NCBI GenBank assembly: GCA_964570795.1
Contig: CAZMYZ010000007.1
Coordinates: 1-45,475 of the forward strand
Direction: 5' to 3'
DNA from: Damh-18 sp964570795
GTDB taxonomy: Bacteria; Patescibacteriota; Minisyncoccia; Phycocordibacterales; UBA918
DNA length: 45,475 nt
Every line of letters begins with the position of its first letter. The first letter of the stretch is position 1. Positions 14,487-22,872 of this stretch are shown piece by piece. The position numbers were made by a program, and so were the translations under genes. The notes under the pieces were generated by a model, which had not been told where the DNA came from, searched no databases, and was given only the letters and a program-made list of their open reading frames with translations.

Positions 14487-16379
14487 TTAGACAATTCGGT
14501 CGGGATTGATGACAATGCGCACTGAAGGAGGAAGTGAGCGGAGGAGAGTACTTAGTTTTTGATTTGGCCATTCGCTACTCGGAACACGCATGAGCCCATA
14601 CATAATAGGTGCTTCTTTTGTAGAAGTAGGGCTTTGATACACCGAGAGTTTGTAGTCTTTAAGAATTGCAATGATATCCTCCTCGAGTTTTTTTGCGACC
14701 AGCGGCGCACCTTGCCAAGTGAGATGCACAAATGTGGCATAGGGTGGATACGCAAATGACTTGCGGAGTGCGAGTTCCTCGGTATAAAAATTCTCCACAT
14801 ACCCATGACGTGCAAAGGTGAGTGTGGGTGCTTCGGGGGCGCGTGTTTGTACAAATACGGTACCCTTGGTGCTTTCACGGAGTCGAAGGAGGAGCGCAAG
14901 ATTTTCTTCCTCAAGGCGCCAGGTAGGGGTGGCGAGGAGTGCATCCATATTGACCACCACCGAGAGGTCGACCGGCTCGGTGAGGTAGGGGAGTGTCATA
15001 TGAGTCCCGAGAAGGATTACTCCTTTGCCGGAGTAGAAGGTGTCACGAAGAAAAAGAGCCTTTTTGTATGTTTTTGCAGTGATGTGGTCGAAGAGAATGA
15101 CGGGGATGGTGGGGAATTGTTTATGCAACTCATCATACACTTGCTGAATGCCGATGCCACGTTCGCGGAGACGCCATGAGCCACAGGCGGTACAGGTGTC
15201 GCTTGCGCGTACACGCTCGCCGGAGGCACTACACACAAACCAGCGTTCTTCGACACCACCTTTCATAGTGCGAATGAGTGAGTATGGTGCACCACTCTCT
15301 TTTGAGCGAAAGATGTATCCACAGTCCACACACGAGACTACTGGTGCAAGTCCGCGCCGAGCTGCAAAGAGAAACATGCGCCCTTTTTTCTTTCGGACGT
15401 CTTTAATCGCCTGTACTACCTCAGGAGCAAAAAGGGCAAAGGAGGAAGTGAGGGTATTTTCTTTAGGCGTGGTGTCTATTACCTCAAGGGTACCAGGGAG
15501 TTCGATACGCTTCGGTGTTTCACCGAGTGTGGCGTACTGCTCATCACGCCGGAGCGCTTCCTCTTCAGCACGCGGTAAGATGTCGGCAAAGAGGAGTGTA
15601 CGTCCCGTGTGGCGTGTATGGATACGGAGCACATCGCGGTAGTCGAGATAGGGGCGGGTAAGTTCTTTGTAGTATGGGGAGCGCGCATGTTCGATAATGA
15701 CGGTTGTAATATCATGACGCTCAATAAGCGCGTAGGTAGGCGTGGTGATAATGAGTTTTGCTTTACTAAAGTCCTCGAGACGCTCAAATCCTTTTTTAAT
15801 TTCTGATTTGGTGCATGCGGTAGTGAGGAGAATAATGCGGTCTGCAATACCGCTTTGGAGTTCTGCACGTACCTCATCTGCTTCTATTGAAGAGGGAACG
15901 ACAATCAAGACCGAGCCGCTGTGCGCAAAAGTCTCACGAACGAGTGATCGGTACGCCAAGTAGCGGTCGCTTTTTTTTGCTTCAAGTACTTGTGGTGTAT
16001 GTGCTTCTTCTGGTGTCACATCATGGGTATGGGGAATTTCAATTTCACCATTCCTAATCTCAGGTGGAAGGAGTGCATAGAGCACAGCACCTACAGATGA
16101 CGCATAGTGAAGGGCAAGTTCTTCTGCGGTTTTGATGTACGCCTTTCCGAGCGAGTGAAGGGTTTTTTGAGGAGGGAGTTTGCGAAGTGAAAAGGTAGCC
16201 GCGCGAATAGCGGTTTTTGTGGTGCTTACCTCATGCACTTCGGTTACAAGTCCAAGTGCAGTTGTATTACGTACGGGTATCGTGACAATGCTTCCCGGGG
16301 GATAGGAAACACTCGAAAAGTATGAAAGGGAATCAAGTGTGACACCGCGGCGCAGCGGAACTACCGTAATTACGAACAT
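14487..16379 (-). CDS. priA: PriA-like primosomal protein with degenerate helicase core
   Basis: Recognised as PriA by the order of its regions: N-terminal DNA-binding domain (about 1-100), helicase-like lobes, a Cys-rich insertion and the C-terminal domain ending in RIVINPDRIV. The 630 residues compare with 732 in E. coli. The Walker A GxGKT is missing (the equivalent region reads SGSVLIVVPSS) and the DEAH box is replaced by IIEHARSPYYKE. Of the usual four CXXC pairs only CVDC and CTAC are complete, plus one single Cys. It is therefore probably a structural restart factor without helicase activity. The start at 16379 follows TAGAAT by 7 nt (leaderless type). Confidence 0.82.
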   Translation of the reverse strand: MFVITVVPLRRGVTLDSLSYFSSVSYPPGSIVTIPVRNTTALGLVTEVHEVSTTKTAIRAATFSLRKLPPQKTLHSLGKAYIKTAEELALHYASSVGAVLYALLPPEIRNGEIEIPHTHDVTPEEAHTPQVLEAKKSDRYLAYRSLVRETFAHSGSVLIVVPSSIEADEVRAELQSGIADRIILLTTACTKSEIKKGFERLEDFSKAKLIITTPTYALIERHDITTVIIEHARSPYYKELTRPYLDYRDVLRIHTRHTGRTLLFADILPRAEEEALRRDEQYATLGETPKRIELPGTLEVIDTTPKENTLTSSFALFAPEVVQAIKDVRKKKGRMFLFAARRGLAPVVSCVDCGYIFRSKESGAPYSLIRTMKGGVEERWFVCSASGERVRASDTCTACGSWRLRERGIGIQQVYDELHKQFPTIPVILFDHITAKTYKKALFLRDTFYSGKGVILLGTHMTLPYLTEPVDLSVVVNMDALLATPTWRLEEENLALLLRLRESTKGTVFVQTRAPEAPTLTFARHGYVENFYTEELALRKSFAYPPYATFVHLTWQGAPLVAKKLEEDIIAILKDYKLSVYQSPTSTKEAPIMYGLMRVPSSEWPNQKLSTLLRSLPPSVRIVINPDRIV

Positions 16380-16437
16380 TCTGGGTATTCTAGCAAAAAT
16401 GACGATAAGACAGAAATAAGAGTGTTTGTATAAGAAA

Positions 16438-16468
16438 ATGCCTGGGCCATATAAGGTGGCCCAGGCAT
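16438..16468 (-). terminator. intrinsic terminator
   Basis: Perfect 12-bp stem ATGCCTGGGCCA, 7-nt loop, then TTTTCTTAT on the minus strand. It ends the 16478-16807 gene and insulates priA. Confidence 0.85.
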
Positions 16469-16477
16469 ACTCGCGCA

Positions 16478-16807
16478 TCATTTTTCGTCAGTGCTGTAGG
16501 GGAGTTTAAATGCTGTCAGGCACAGTGCACAAAAGTATTTTGTTTTTTTAACCATTTGCGGTGATTCAAAAGATCCCACGTTTTCCCAGTACGTTTCGAC
16601 GTATAAATCACCGTCGCATGCAAGGATTGGACATTCCCCAATCATATGACTTACGGTCTCGTAGCCGAGGGTGGGTCTTGTGCTAGGACTTTCCGCGGCC
16701 ATTGCGGCGTCAAACTTGTGTACTTCTTCCAGTGTGGGTCCTGTTTGGGGTGTGTGCACGCTTGCACCTTCTGTGGGTGCGATGATGCGCGATATGTCTT
16801 TGAACAT
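16478..16807 (-). CDS. hypothetical protein with possible zinc-binding cysteines
   Basis: Not recognised. The 109 residues have a flexible, Pro/Thr-rich N-terminal half and a C-terminal part with four Cys (GECPILAC and FCALC), a spacing that could bind one zinc ion. The start is fixed by AAAGGAGTC 5 nt upstream. It has its own terminator (16438-16468) and is divergent from the 16971 gene across an inverted repeat. Confidence 0.65.
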   Translation of the reverse strand: MFKDISRIIAPTEGASVHTPQTGPTLEEVHKFDAAMAAESPSTRPTLGYETVSHMIGECPILACDGDLYVETYWENVGSFESPQMVKKTKYFCALCLTAFKLPYSTDEK

Positions 16808-16882
16808 CTCTGACTCCTTTCGTCAATGAGCAATACTCTAAAAGGCTACCATGTACGGAGAGTGGTATCAATGGAGCGAATC

Positions 16883-16912
16883 CAATATGCCAGGGCGCGC
16901 TCTGGCATATTG
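16883..16912. promoter_or_regulatory. inverted repeat between divergent small genes, possible operator
   Basis: Perfect 11-bp inverted repeat (CAATATGCCAG and its complement, 8-nt loop) in the 163-bp space between two divergent genes. It overlaps a TTGCAA that has 16-nt spacing to TACCAT for the plus-strand gene. No T tract follows in either direction, so an operator is likelier than a terminator. Confidence 0.45.
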
Positions 16913-16970
16913 CAATTCTATCCAGCACATGTACCATTGCCGTGTTACGTTCTTATAGAGAGGAAACAAC

Positions 16971-17279
16971 ATGTTGAAACCTATTGATGACGATTTCCGT
17001 GACATAATTGGATTTGTGCCGAAGGTGACTGCAGCACAGGAACAGAGCACTTTTCGATATGTTGTTGCGGATGCGGTGCAGTACAAAATTTTTGGGACCA
17101 ACGATGTGCGTGATTTACTCACACCGAAATATTTTAAAGGGCACTCCATCTTTGATAGGGTAAAAGGCATCGAAATGAAGCCCAAGGATCTCGCCCTTCG
17201 ATACATTGGCACATTGAGTCCAGAAAAAAAGAGTGCTTTATTTCTCGAGATGATGGTCCACTATCTCACCCAGAAATGA
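16971..17279 (+). CDS. hypothetical protein, 102 aa
   Basis: Not recognised. A soluble, charged, mostly helical protein without membrane segments. The start is fixed by AGAGAGGAAAC just upstream. It ends with TGA and is followed at once by a bidirectional terminator. It belongs to the accessory class with strong ribosome sites. Confidence 0.68.
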   Translation: MLKPIDDDFRDIIGFVPKVTAAQEQSTFRYVVADAVQYKIFGTNDVRDLLTPKYFKGHSIFDRVKGIEMKPKDLALRYIGTLSPEKKSALFLEMMVHYLTQK

Positions 17280-17281
17280 AA

Positions 17282-17311
17282 AAGCCTCGGTCGCGTACGC
17301 GACCGGGGCTT
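17282..17311. terminator. bidirectional terminator between convergent genes
   Basis: Fifteen-bp stem AAGCCTCGGTCGCGT with its complement (one T-G pair), separating the 16971 gene from the convergent HTH-murA gene. Confidence 0.8.
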
Positions 17312-17324
17312 ATAATATTATTGC

Positions 17325-18827
17325 TTAAAACTCATCAAGGTATTGCACCTCAGCACCAAGGGAGGTGAGGCGTTCAACGAGGTTTTCGTAACCGCGATTG
17401 ATACTGTATATATTGCGTAAAACCGAGTGACCCTTGGCGCCAAGCATTGCAATGAGAAGGATGGTCGCAGGGCGCAGCGCGGGTGGGCAGATGAGTTCAT
17501 TGGGACGAAGGGTGCGCGGTCCCGTGATGTAGATACGATGGGGGTCGGCGAGCACGGTATCGGCACCGAGTTTGTCGAGTTCAGTAAAGTAGAGTGCGCG
17601 CTTTTCGTACACCCAGTCGTGAATAAGCGTCTGTCCCACTGCCTGTGTGGCAATCACCGCAAAGAAGGGGAGGTTGTCGATGTTGAGTCCGGGGTATACC
17701 GAGGGGTGAATCTTTTCATGAAGGGCAACGAGTTTCGACGGTTTTGTGGTGATGTCGACCAGTTTGGTGACACCATTTGTTGATAGGTACACTTTCGATT
17801 TTGTGTATTTGAATCCCATCTTCTCAAGTTTTAAAAGTTCAATTTCAAGAAACTCAATAGGGCATCGCTCAATTTTAATACTCGAGTTGGTCACAATCGC
17901 GGTCGCAAGGAAGAACATGGTGTCGGTAGGGTCTTCTGAAAGGGTGTACTCAATATCCTGTTTGAGTTCACTGATACCGTGGACGGTGAGTGTGGTGGTG
18001 CCGACACCCTCGATACGGACACCACATGACTGAAAGTAGGTACACATCTCCTGTACTTGGTAGTTTGCGGACGCGTATTTGATAACCGTCGTTGAAGGAG
18101 TGAGTGCTGCTGCCATGAGTGCATTTTCGGTCACGGTATCCCCTGATTCGTAGAGAATAATCTCAGTAGGTTTTTTCGGGGTTACGGATACTTTGAAATC
18201 AGTATCGGTGGTCTCGATATCGACACCAAAGTGTTCGAGCGCGTAGAAGTGTGGACGTACTGTGCGGCTGCCGAGTTTGCATCCTCCGGACTGGGGGAGT
18301 GAGAAGGAGTGGAGGGTGTGAATGAGAGGGCCAATAAACATCACGATACTGCGTGTCTTACGTGCCGCTTCGACGTCTATTTTCTTAAGCGCAAATACTT
18401 TTGGTGGTGTGAGAGTGACGTCGCTTCCGTTCCATTCCACACGCATACCGATACTCTGGAGTACTTCAATGATGCGATGTACTTCCTCAATGCGTGGTAC
18501 CCGACGCAGTGTGGTCTTTCCCTTGTTCATGAGGGACGCACAGAGAAGCCCCACGGCACCATTTTTGGAAGTAGAGGTCACCACCGTCCCATGGAGTTTT
18601 TTTCCACCCTCAATAGAGAGATTCATAGAGCCAGGGGAGAGGGTGACGAGGTTCTTCTTCAGCGCGCGTCCAAGTTTTTTGAGCATGTCGGCACTCACAT
18701 TTTGTTTGCCGCTTTCAATACGTGCAATGGCACTTTGGGTAGTTTTCAAAAGTTTTGCAAGTTCGCCCTGGGTCATCCCCTGTGTCTCGCGGAGGTCGGC
18801 TATCTGCTGTCCTATGTGTGTATGCAT
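17325..18827 (-). CDS. murA: UDP-GlcNAc 1-carboxyvinyltransferase (MurA) with N-terminal XRE-type HTH domain
   Basis: Catalyses the first committed peptidoglycan step, enolpyruvyl transfer from PEP to UDP-GlcNAc. Residues 1-60 are a typical XRE/Cro HTH (MTQGELAKLLKTTQSAIARIESG). Residues about 66-500 are an EPSP-synthase-type MurA. Key sites are visible: S87-K88-N89, the catalytic loop GGC183KLGSR188, EDPTD, and R478-GYENLVERL. The RPVD that normally follows the catalytic loop is replaced by TVRP. The frame is continuous across both parts, so the fusion is real in this sequence. The promoter carries a palindrome (18861-18876) that its own HTH could bind. Confidence 0.88.
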   Translation of the reverse strand: MHTHIGQQIADLRETQGMTQGELAKLLKTTQSAIARIESGKQNVSADMLKKLGRALKKNLVTLSPGSMNLSIEGGKKLHGTVVTSTSKNGAVGLLCASLMNKGKTTLRRVPRIEEVHRIIEVLQSIGMRVEWNGSDVTLTPPKVFALKKIDVEAARKTRSIVMFIGPLIHTLHSFSLPQSGGCKLGSRTVRPHFYALEHFGVDIETTDTDFKVSVTPKKPTEIILYESGDTVTENALMAAALTPSTTVIKYASANYQVQEMCTYFQSCGVRIEGVGTTTLTVHGISELKQDIEYTLSEDPTDTMFFLATAIVTNSSIKIERCPIEFLEIELLKLEKMGFKYTKSKVYLSTNGVTKLVDITTKPSKLVALHEKIHPSVYPGLNIDNLPFFAVIATQAVGQTLIHDWVYEKRALYFTELDKLGADTVLADPHRIYITGPRTLRPNELICPPALRPATILLIAMLGAKGHSVLRNIYSINRGYENLVERLTSLGAEVQYLDEF

Positions 18828-18857
18828 GCGTGAGATGCTTAATTCAATAATACTTGT

Positions 18858-18876
18858 AGTATAGCATCTATGCTAT
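18858..18876 (-). promoter_or_regulatory. HTH-murA promoter with overlapping palindrome
   Basis: Minus-strand extended -10 TGCTATACT (TATACT at 18858-18863) overlaps the inverted repeat ATAGCAT-CT-ATGCTAT (18861-18876). A TTGCCC lies 15 nt upstream. This is a candidate autoregulatory operator in the space shared with the divergent mreB. Confidence 0.5.
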
Positions 18877-18989
18877 GTGGGCAAGTGTGTGCTGTGGATT
18901 TTGAAAAGCGCTTTTGACCACATGCTCTGTTTCCTGTACAGGGTTTCCAGACATGCACTATACAGGTACTATTAGTCACTCTTTCGTAT

Positions 18990-20003
18990 ATGTCACATAG
19001 TTTTACTCCAAAGGTGGGCATCGACCTCGGTACAACCAATGTACTCGTGTTTGTTGATGGGAAAGGGATTCTCCTCAATGAACCCTCGGTGGTAGCGGTT
19101 TCAGGGCAGAGCGAGATTCTTGCGGTGGGGAGCGAGGCAAAGCGCATGATTGGTCGTACGCCCGATACCATACGCGCGTACCGTCCCATGAAGGATGGGG
19201 TGATTGCCGATTATCGCGTGACCGAGGCGATGCTTCGCTATTTCCTTAAAAAAGCATTGGGTAGTTTTAATATTTTTAAACCCGATGTACTCGTGTCGGT
19301 GCCGGCAGGAGTATCCTCTACGGAGAAGCGTGCAGTGATTGAGGCAACGCTGAAAGCAGGTGCACGCAATGTGTATGTGGTGAAAGAACCTATCCTTGCA
19401 GCGATTGGCGCAAAGGTTCCTATTTATGAGCCACAGGGACATATGATTGTTGATATTGGTGGTGGTACTATCGACGTAGCGGTTATTTCTCTCGGAGGCA
19501 TTGTGTCTGCAAACTCAGTGAAGTGTGCGGGGAATAAAATAGATGCAGCGATAATTGATCATGTGAAAAAGACCCATAACCTTGCAATTGGTGATAAAAC
19601 CGCCGAGGACATTAAGATTGGTGTTGGTTCTGCGCTACCGCTCGAAGAGGAAATTAGTATGAGTGTGAGTGGTCGTGATTTGCTCACGGGACTTCCGCGT
19701 ACGGTAGAAATAAAGACAAATGAAATCGTGCGTGCTATTTCACGTGAGTTGCGGGAGATGGTAAAGGCCATCAAGGATGTTTTTCAGGATACCCCACCCG
19801 AACTTGCTTCAGACATCATCGATCATGGCATTATCATGACTGGTGGTACGTCACAACTGAGAAATTTCCCCGAACTCGTAAAGCGTCGCACGGGAGTGAA
19901 AGCAACACTCGCTGACCAAGCACTCTTTTGTGTGGCAAAGGGAACTGGGGAGGCACTCCAACACCTCGATATCTACAAGCGCACTATTCTCGCTAAGCGG
20001 TAG
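18990..20003 (+). CDS. mreB: MreB-like actin homologue (second copy)
   Basis: Actin-fold cytoskeletal ATPase of 337 residues. Motifs are GIDLGTTNVLVF (phosphate 1), DIGGGTIDVAVISLGG (phosphate 2), VVKEPILAAIGA (connect 1) and GIIMTGGTSQLRN (adenosine). It differs from the copy at 29032: it lacks the hydrophobic N-terminal extension and has a diverged C-terminus. It is not followed by mreC but by a terminator (20021-20049), and it is divergent from HTH-murA. No ribosome site is seen. TTTCCA with 17-nt spacing to TACTAT is a possible promoter. Confidence 0.9.
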   Translation: MSHSFTPKVGIDLGTTNVLVFVDGKGILLNEPSVVAVSGQSEILAVGSEAKRMIGRTPDTIRAYRPMKDGVIADYRVTEAMLRYFLKKALGSFNIFKPDVLVSVPAGVSSTEKRAVIEATLKAGARNVYVVKEPILAAIGAKVPIYEPQGHMIVDIGGGTIDVAVISLGGIVSANSVKCAGNKIDAAIIDHVKKTHNLAIGDKTAEDIKIGVGSALPLEEEISMSVSGRDLLTGLPRTVEIKTNEIVRAISRELREMVKAIKDVFQDTPPELASDIIDHGIIMTGGTSQLRNFPELVKRRTGVKATLADQALFCVAKGTGEALQHLDIYKRTILAKR

Positions 20004-20020
20004 GAAAAAAATAAGAAAGC

Positions 20021-20049
20021 AAACTCCGCAGCCAAAGGCTGCGGAGTTT
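20021..20049 (+). terminator. intrinsic terminator
   Basis: Perfect 13-bp stem AAACTCCGCAGCC with an AAA loop, then TTTCTTTCC, after the second mreB. Confidence 0.85.
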
Positions 20050-20101
20050 CTTTCCACCTCTCTATACTTACGATACCCCCGCCACGCGGTATGATATTGG
20101 T

Positions 20102-22828
20102 ATGGAAATACCACAGCAGAAATTTAAAACCCCTGAGGAGGAGATTGCTTTTTTACGTGAGGAGATTGCACGTCGTGAACAAGACGTTCTTGCGCGTAAT
20201 AGAGAAATGGATATTGCCGACCGCGATAGCGTGGGGAAAGAGGTGATGCGTGAGTATGGAGAGTATGACCCGGGAATGGTGCTTGAAAAAAAACATCAAC
20301 TCTCTCCGCTTGCAGTAGCAGAGTCGCACGGGGCGGTAGAACTCGCACCACACAAAGTGGAGGAGATAGTCCATATTGCATATGAAAAAGGTATTCGAAA
20401 CGCCATGTCGGTTCTTGAGCGTATGGATGACCCATTTCTTGCTGACGAAGTCCATCGTGAACTTGCGCGTCTTATTCGCAATGAAAAGCAAGTTGCCGAC
20501 CTCAAGGAAGGTATGCCACTCTGGAAGGTGCTCAACATGTCACTCTTTGAGGTGGCGTTGCCACATCAGCCCGATGAGGCAAAACAAGACAATATAAAAG
20601 CAATTTTTGCGGCGATGGAGCAGTTTTATTCGGGTATGCAGACTATCTCTGCCCGCAAGAGTAATCTCTACTATACCCTCGAAATTGCGGTCTCTGATAA
20701 GAGTGACGATATTATTTTCTATATTGCAGTACCGACTGAGTTTGAAAATCTTTTTGAAAAGCACGCCCTCTCACTCTTTCCGCATGCAGTCCTCCGTGCA
20801 CAGCAAAATGATTACAATATTTTTGTGGAAGGCGGTGCGAGCGCAGTGTCGGTTCTTGAATTGAAGAAGCACCCCATCTATCCACTAAAACTCCATGAGA
20901 CTTTCGAGAAAGACCCCCTCAATGTTATTTTGAATGCCTTTTCAAAAATTGAACGTGATGGTGGCGGTGCGGCAATTCAGATAGTGGTGGGCGACGGTGC
21001 TGATGCGTACCATGCCGAGTATAGCGGGATTGTGAAGCGTATGGAAAAGGGTGAGAAGGCAGAAGTCTCTATTCGTAAGAGTAGTTTTGGCGGCCAGTTT
21101 TTTGAACTGGTGAAAGATATGGCGGTAGACCAAAAAAAGAAGGATGACCCCAATAATCCCGAAAACAAAGTAGATACCGAAAAGATTGAGATTTTTGGTA
21201 AAAAAATATTGTCGCCGGTAGTAGACACCAATATCCGTCTCGCTGTTTCTGCAACCACACAGCCACGTGCACAACAGATACTTACCGAACTTGAATCTTG
21301 TTTCAATCAGTTCCAGGATATGAAAGGGAATCAATGTTCCTTTAAACGTTTTTTAGGCGGGAAGCAGCAGAAGGCATTACGTGATTTTTCTTTCCGTCAA
21401 TTTGATTCTTCGTATGCGGTGCCGCTCTCACTTACCGAACTTTCGACCATTGTTCACTTTCCTGCAGAGGGTATTGAGTCCACACCACAGTTCAAGCAGT
21501 CGCGCGCAAAAGGTGTTTCAGCACCACTCAATCTTCCTAACCACGGTACGCTTCTTGGTGTAAATGAGTATCGCAACATAGCCACAAAGGTATTTCTCAC
21601 ACCAGAGGATCGTCTCCGTCACTTTTATGTGATTGGACAGACGGGTACGGGTAAAACAACGCTCATTAAAAATATGGTGGTACAGGATATTCAAGAAGGA
21701 GCAGGCGTGTGTTTTATTGATCCGCACGGTACCGATATTATGCATATTATTGCAGCGATTCCGCCTGAGCGCATTGATGATGTTATTTACTTTGATCCTT
21801 CGAATCTTGAAACATCACTTGGGCTTAATATGCTTGAGTATGATGAACAAAAGCCAGAACAGAAGACTTTTATTGTGAACGAGTTGCTCTCTATGTTCCA
21901 GAAACTCTACGGAGCAAACCCAGAATCTATGGGGCCAATGTTTGAGCAGTACTTCCGCAACTCGACACTCCTCGTGATGGAGGACCCTGCCTCGGGAAGC
22001 ACTCTTCTTGATATATCGCGCGTCATGGCAGATCCGGTATTCCGTGCACGCAAACTCGCAAAGACCACCAATCCTGTGGTGAAGCAATTCTGGGAAAAAA
22101 TTGCCACAAAGGCAGGTGGTGATCAATCTCTAGAAAACTTTGTGCCATATATCACCTCAAAGATTGACCCCCTTACCGCGAACGACTACATGCGCCCTAT
22201 TATTGGCCAACAGCACTCGTCATTCAACTTCCGTGACATTATGGACTCGAAGAAAATCCTCCTTGTGAATCTTTCGAAAGGACGTCTTGGAGAACTCAAT
22301 GCCAATCTCATCGGTATGGTGATTGTCGGCAAGATACTTATGGCAGCACTTTCACGTGTGGACGACCCGACGCAAAGTTTCCCGCCGTTCTATCTCTATA
22401 TTGATGAATTCCAAAACGTCACCACTGATTCTATCTCGGCAATTCTTTCTGAAGCTCGCAAGTATAAACTCGGCCTCACCATAGCACATCAATTTATTGC
22501 ACAAATAGATGAGAAAATTCGCGACGCGGTCTTTGGTAACGTGGGTTCGATGGCGGTCTTCCGTGTGGGTACCGAGGATGCAGTCTTTCTTGAGAAGCAA
22601 TTTGCACCAACCTTCCTTACGAATGATCTTATGAATATAGAAAACAGAAATGCATATATCCGCATTCTTTCAAACGGTACGCCAACACAGCCATTTAATA
22701 TTCACACGATGAAACCAAGTGATCCTAATCCTGAGTACGCCCGACAACTTATTGAATACTCAACACTTAAGTATGGGACACCACGTCTCGAGGTGGATGC
22801 TGCAATACGTGCACGCTATCTTTCTTAG
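20102..22828 (+). CDS. TraG/VirB4-like DNA-translocation ATPase (type IV secretion family)
   Basis: A 908-residue AAA+/HerA-superfamily ATPase, soluble by sequence. The N-terminal coiled coil (about 8-50) and a long CPR-type N-terminal region (to about 490) precede the motor domain. Walker A is GQTGTGKTT (512-520, Lys518). Walker B is LYIDEFQN (Asp768, Glu769). A TIAHQF arginine/sensor segment follows. The family moves DNA or protein across membranes in conjugation, type IV secretion or DNA uptake. No other T4SS subunits lie here. TATGAT is 6 nt upstream of the ATG (leaderless type). A Pro/Glu-rich partner gene follows by 44 nt. Confidence 0.82.
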   Translation: MEIPQQKFKTPEEEIAFLREEIARREQDVLARNREMDIADRDSVGKEVMREYGEYDPGMVLEKKHQLSPLAVAESHGAVELAPHKVEEIVHIAYEKGIRNAMSVLERMDDPFLADEVHRELARLIRNEKQVADLKEGMPLWKVLNMSLFEVALPHQPDEAKQDNIKAIFAAMEQFYSGMQTISARKSNLYYTLEIAVSDKSDDIIFYIAVPTEFENLFEKHALSLFPHAVLRAQQNDYNIFVEGGASAVSVLELKKHPIYPLKLHETFEKDPLNVILNAFSKIERDGGGAAIQIVVGDGADAYHAEYSGIVKRMEKGEKAEVSIRKSSFGGQFFELVKDMAVDQKKKDDPNNPENKVDTEKIEIFGKKILSPVVDTNIRLAVSATTQPRAQQILTELESCFNQFQDMKGNQCSFKRFLGGKQQKALRDFSFRQFDSSYAVPLSLTELSTIVHFPAEGIESTPQFKQSRAKGVSAPLNLPNHGTLLGVNEYRNIATKVFLTPEDRLRHFYVIGQTGTGKTTLIKNMVVQDIQEGAGVCFIDPHGTDIMHIIAAIPPERIDDVIYFDPSNLETSLGLNMLEYDEQKPEQKTFIVNELLSMFQKLYGANPESMGPMFEQYFRNSTLLVMEDPASGSTLLDISRVMADPVFRARKLAKTTNPVVKQFWEKIATKAGGDQSLENFVPYITSKIDPLTANDYMRPIIGQQHSSFNFRDIMDSKKILLVNLSKGRLGELNANLIGMVIVGKILMAALSRVDDPTQSFPPFYLYIDEFQNVTTDSISAILSEARKYKLGLTIAHQFIAQIDEKIRDAVFGNVGSMAVFRVGTEDAVFLEKQFAPTFLTNDLMNIENRNAYIRILSNGTPTQPFNIHTMKPSDPNPEYARQLIEYSTLKYGTPRLEVDAAIRARYLS

Positions 22829-22872
22829 TTATCAACGGTCGTCAGCACTGTACGCTTCGGTGCGATGGTACA

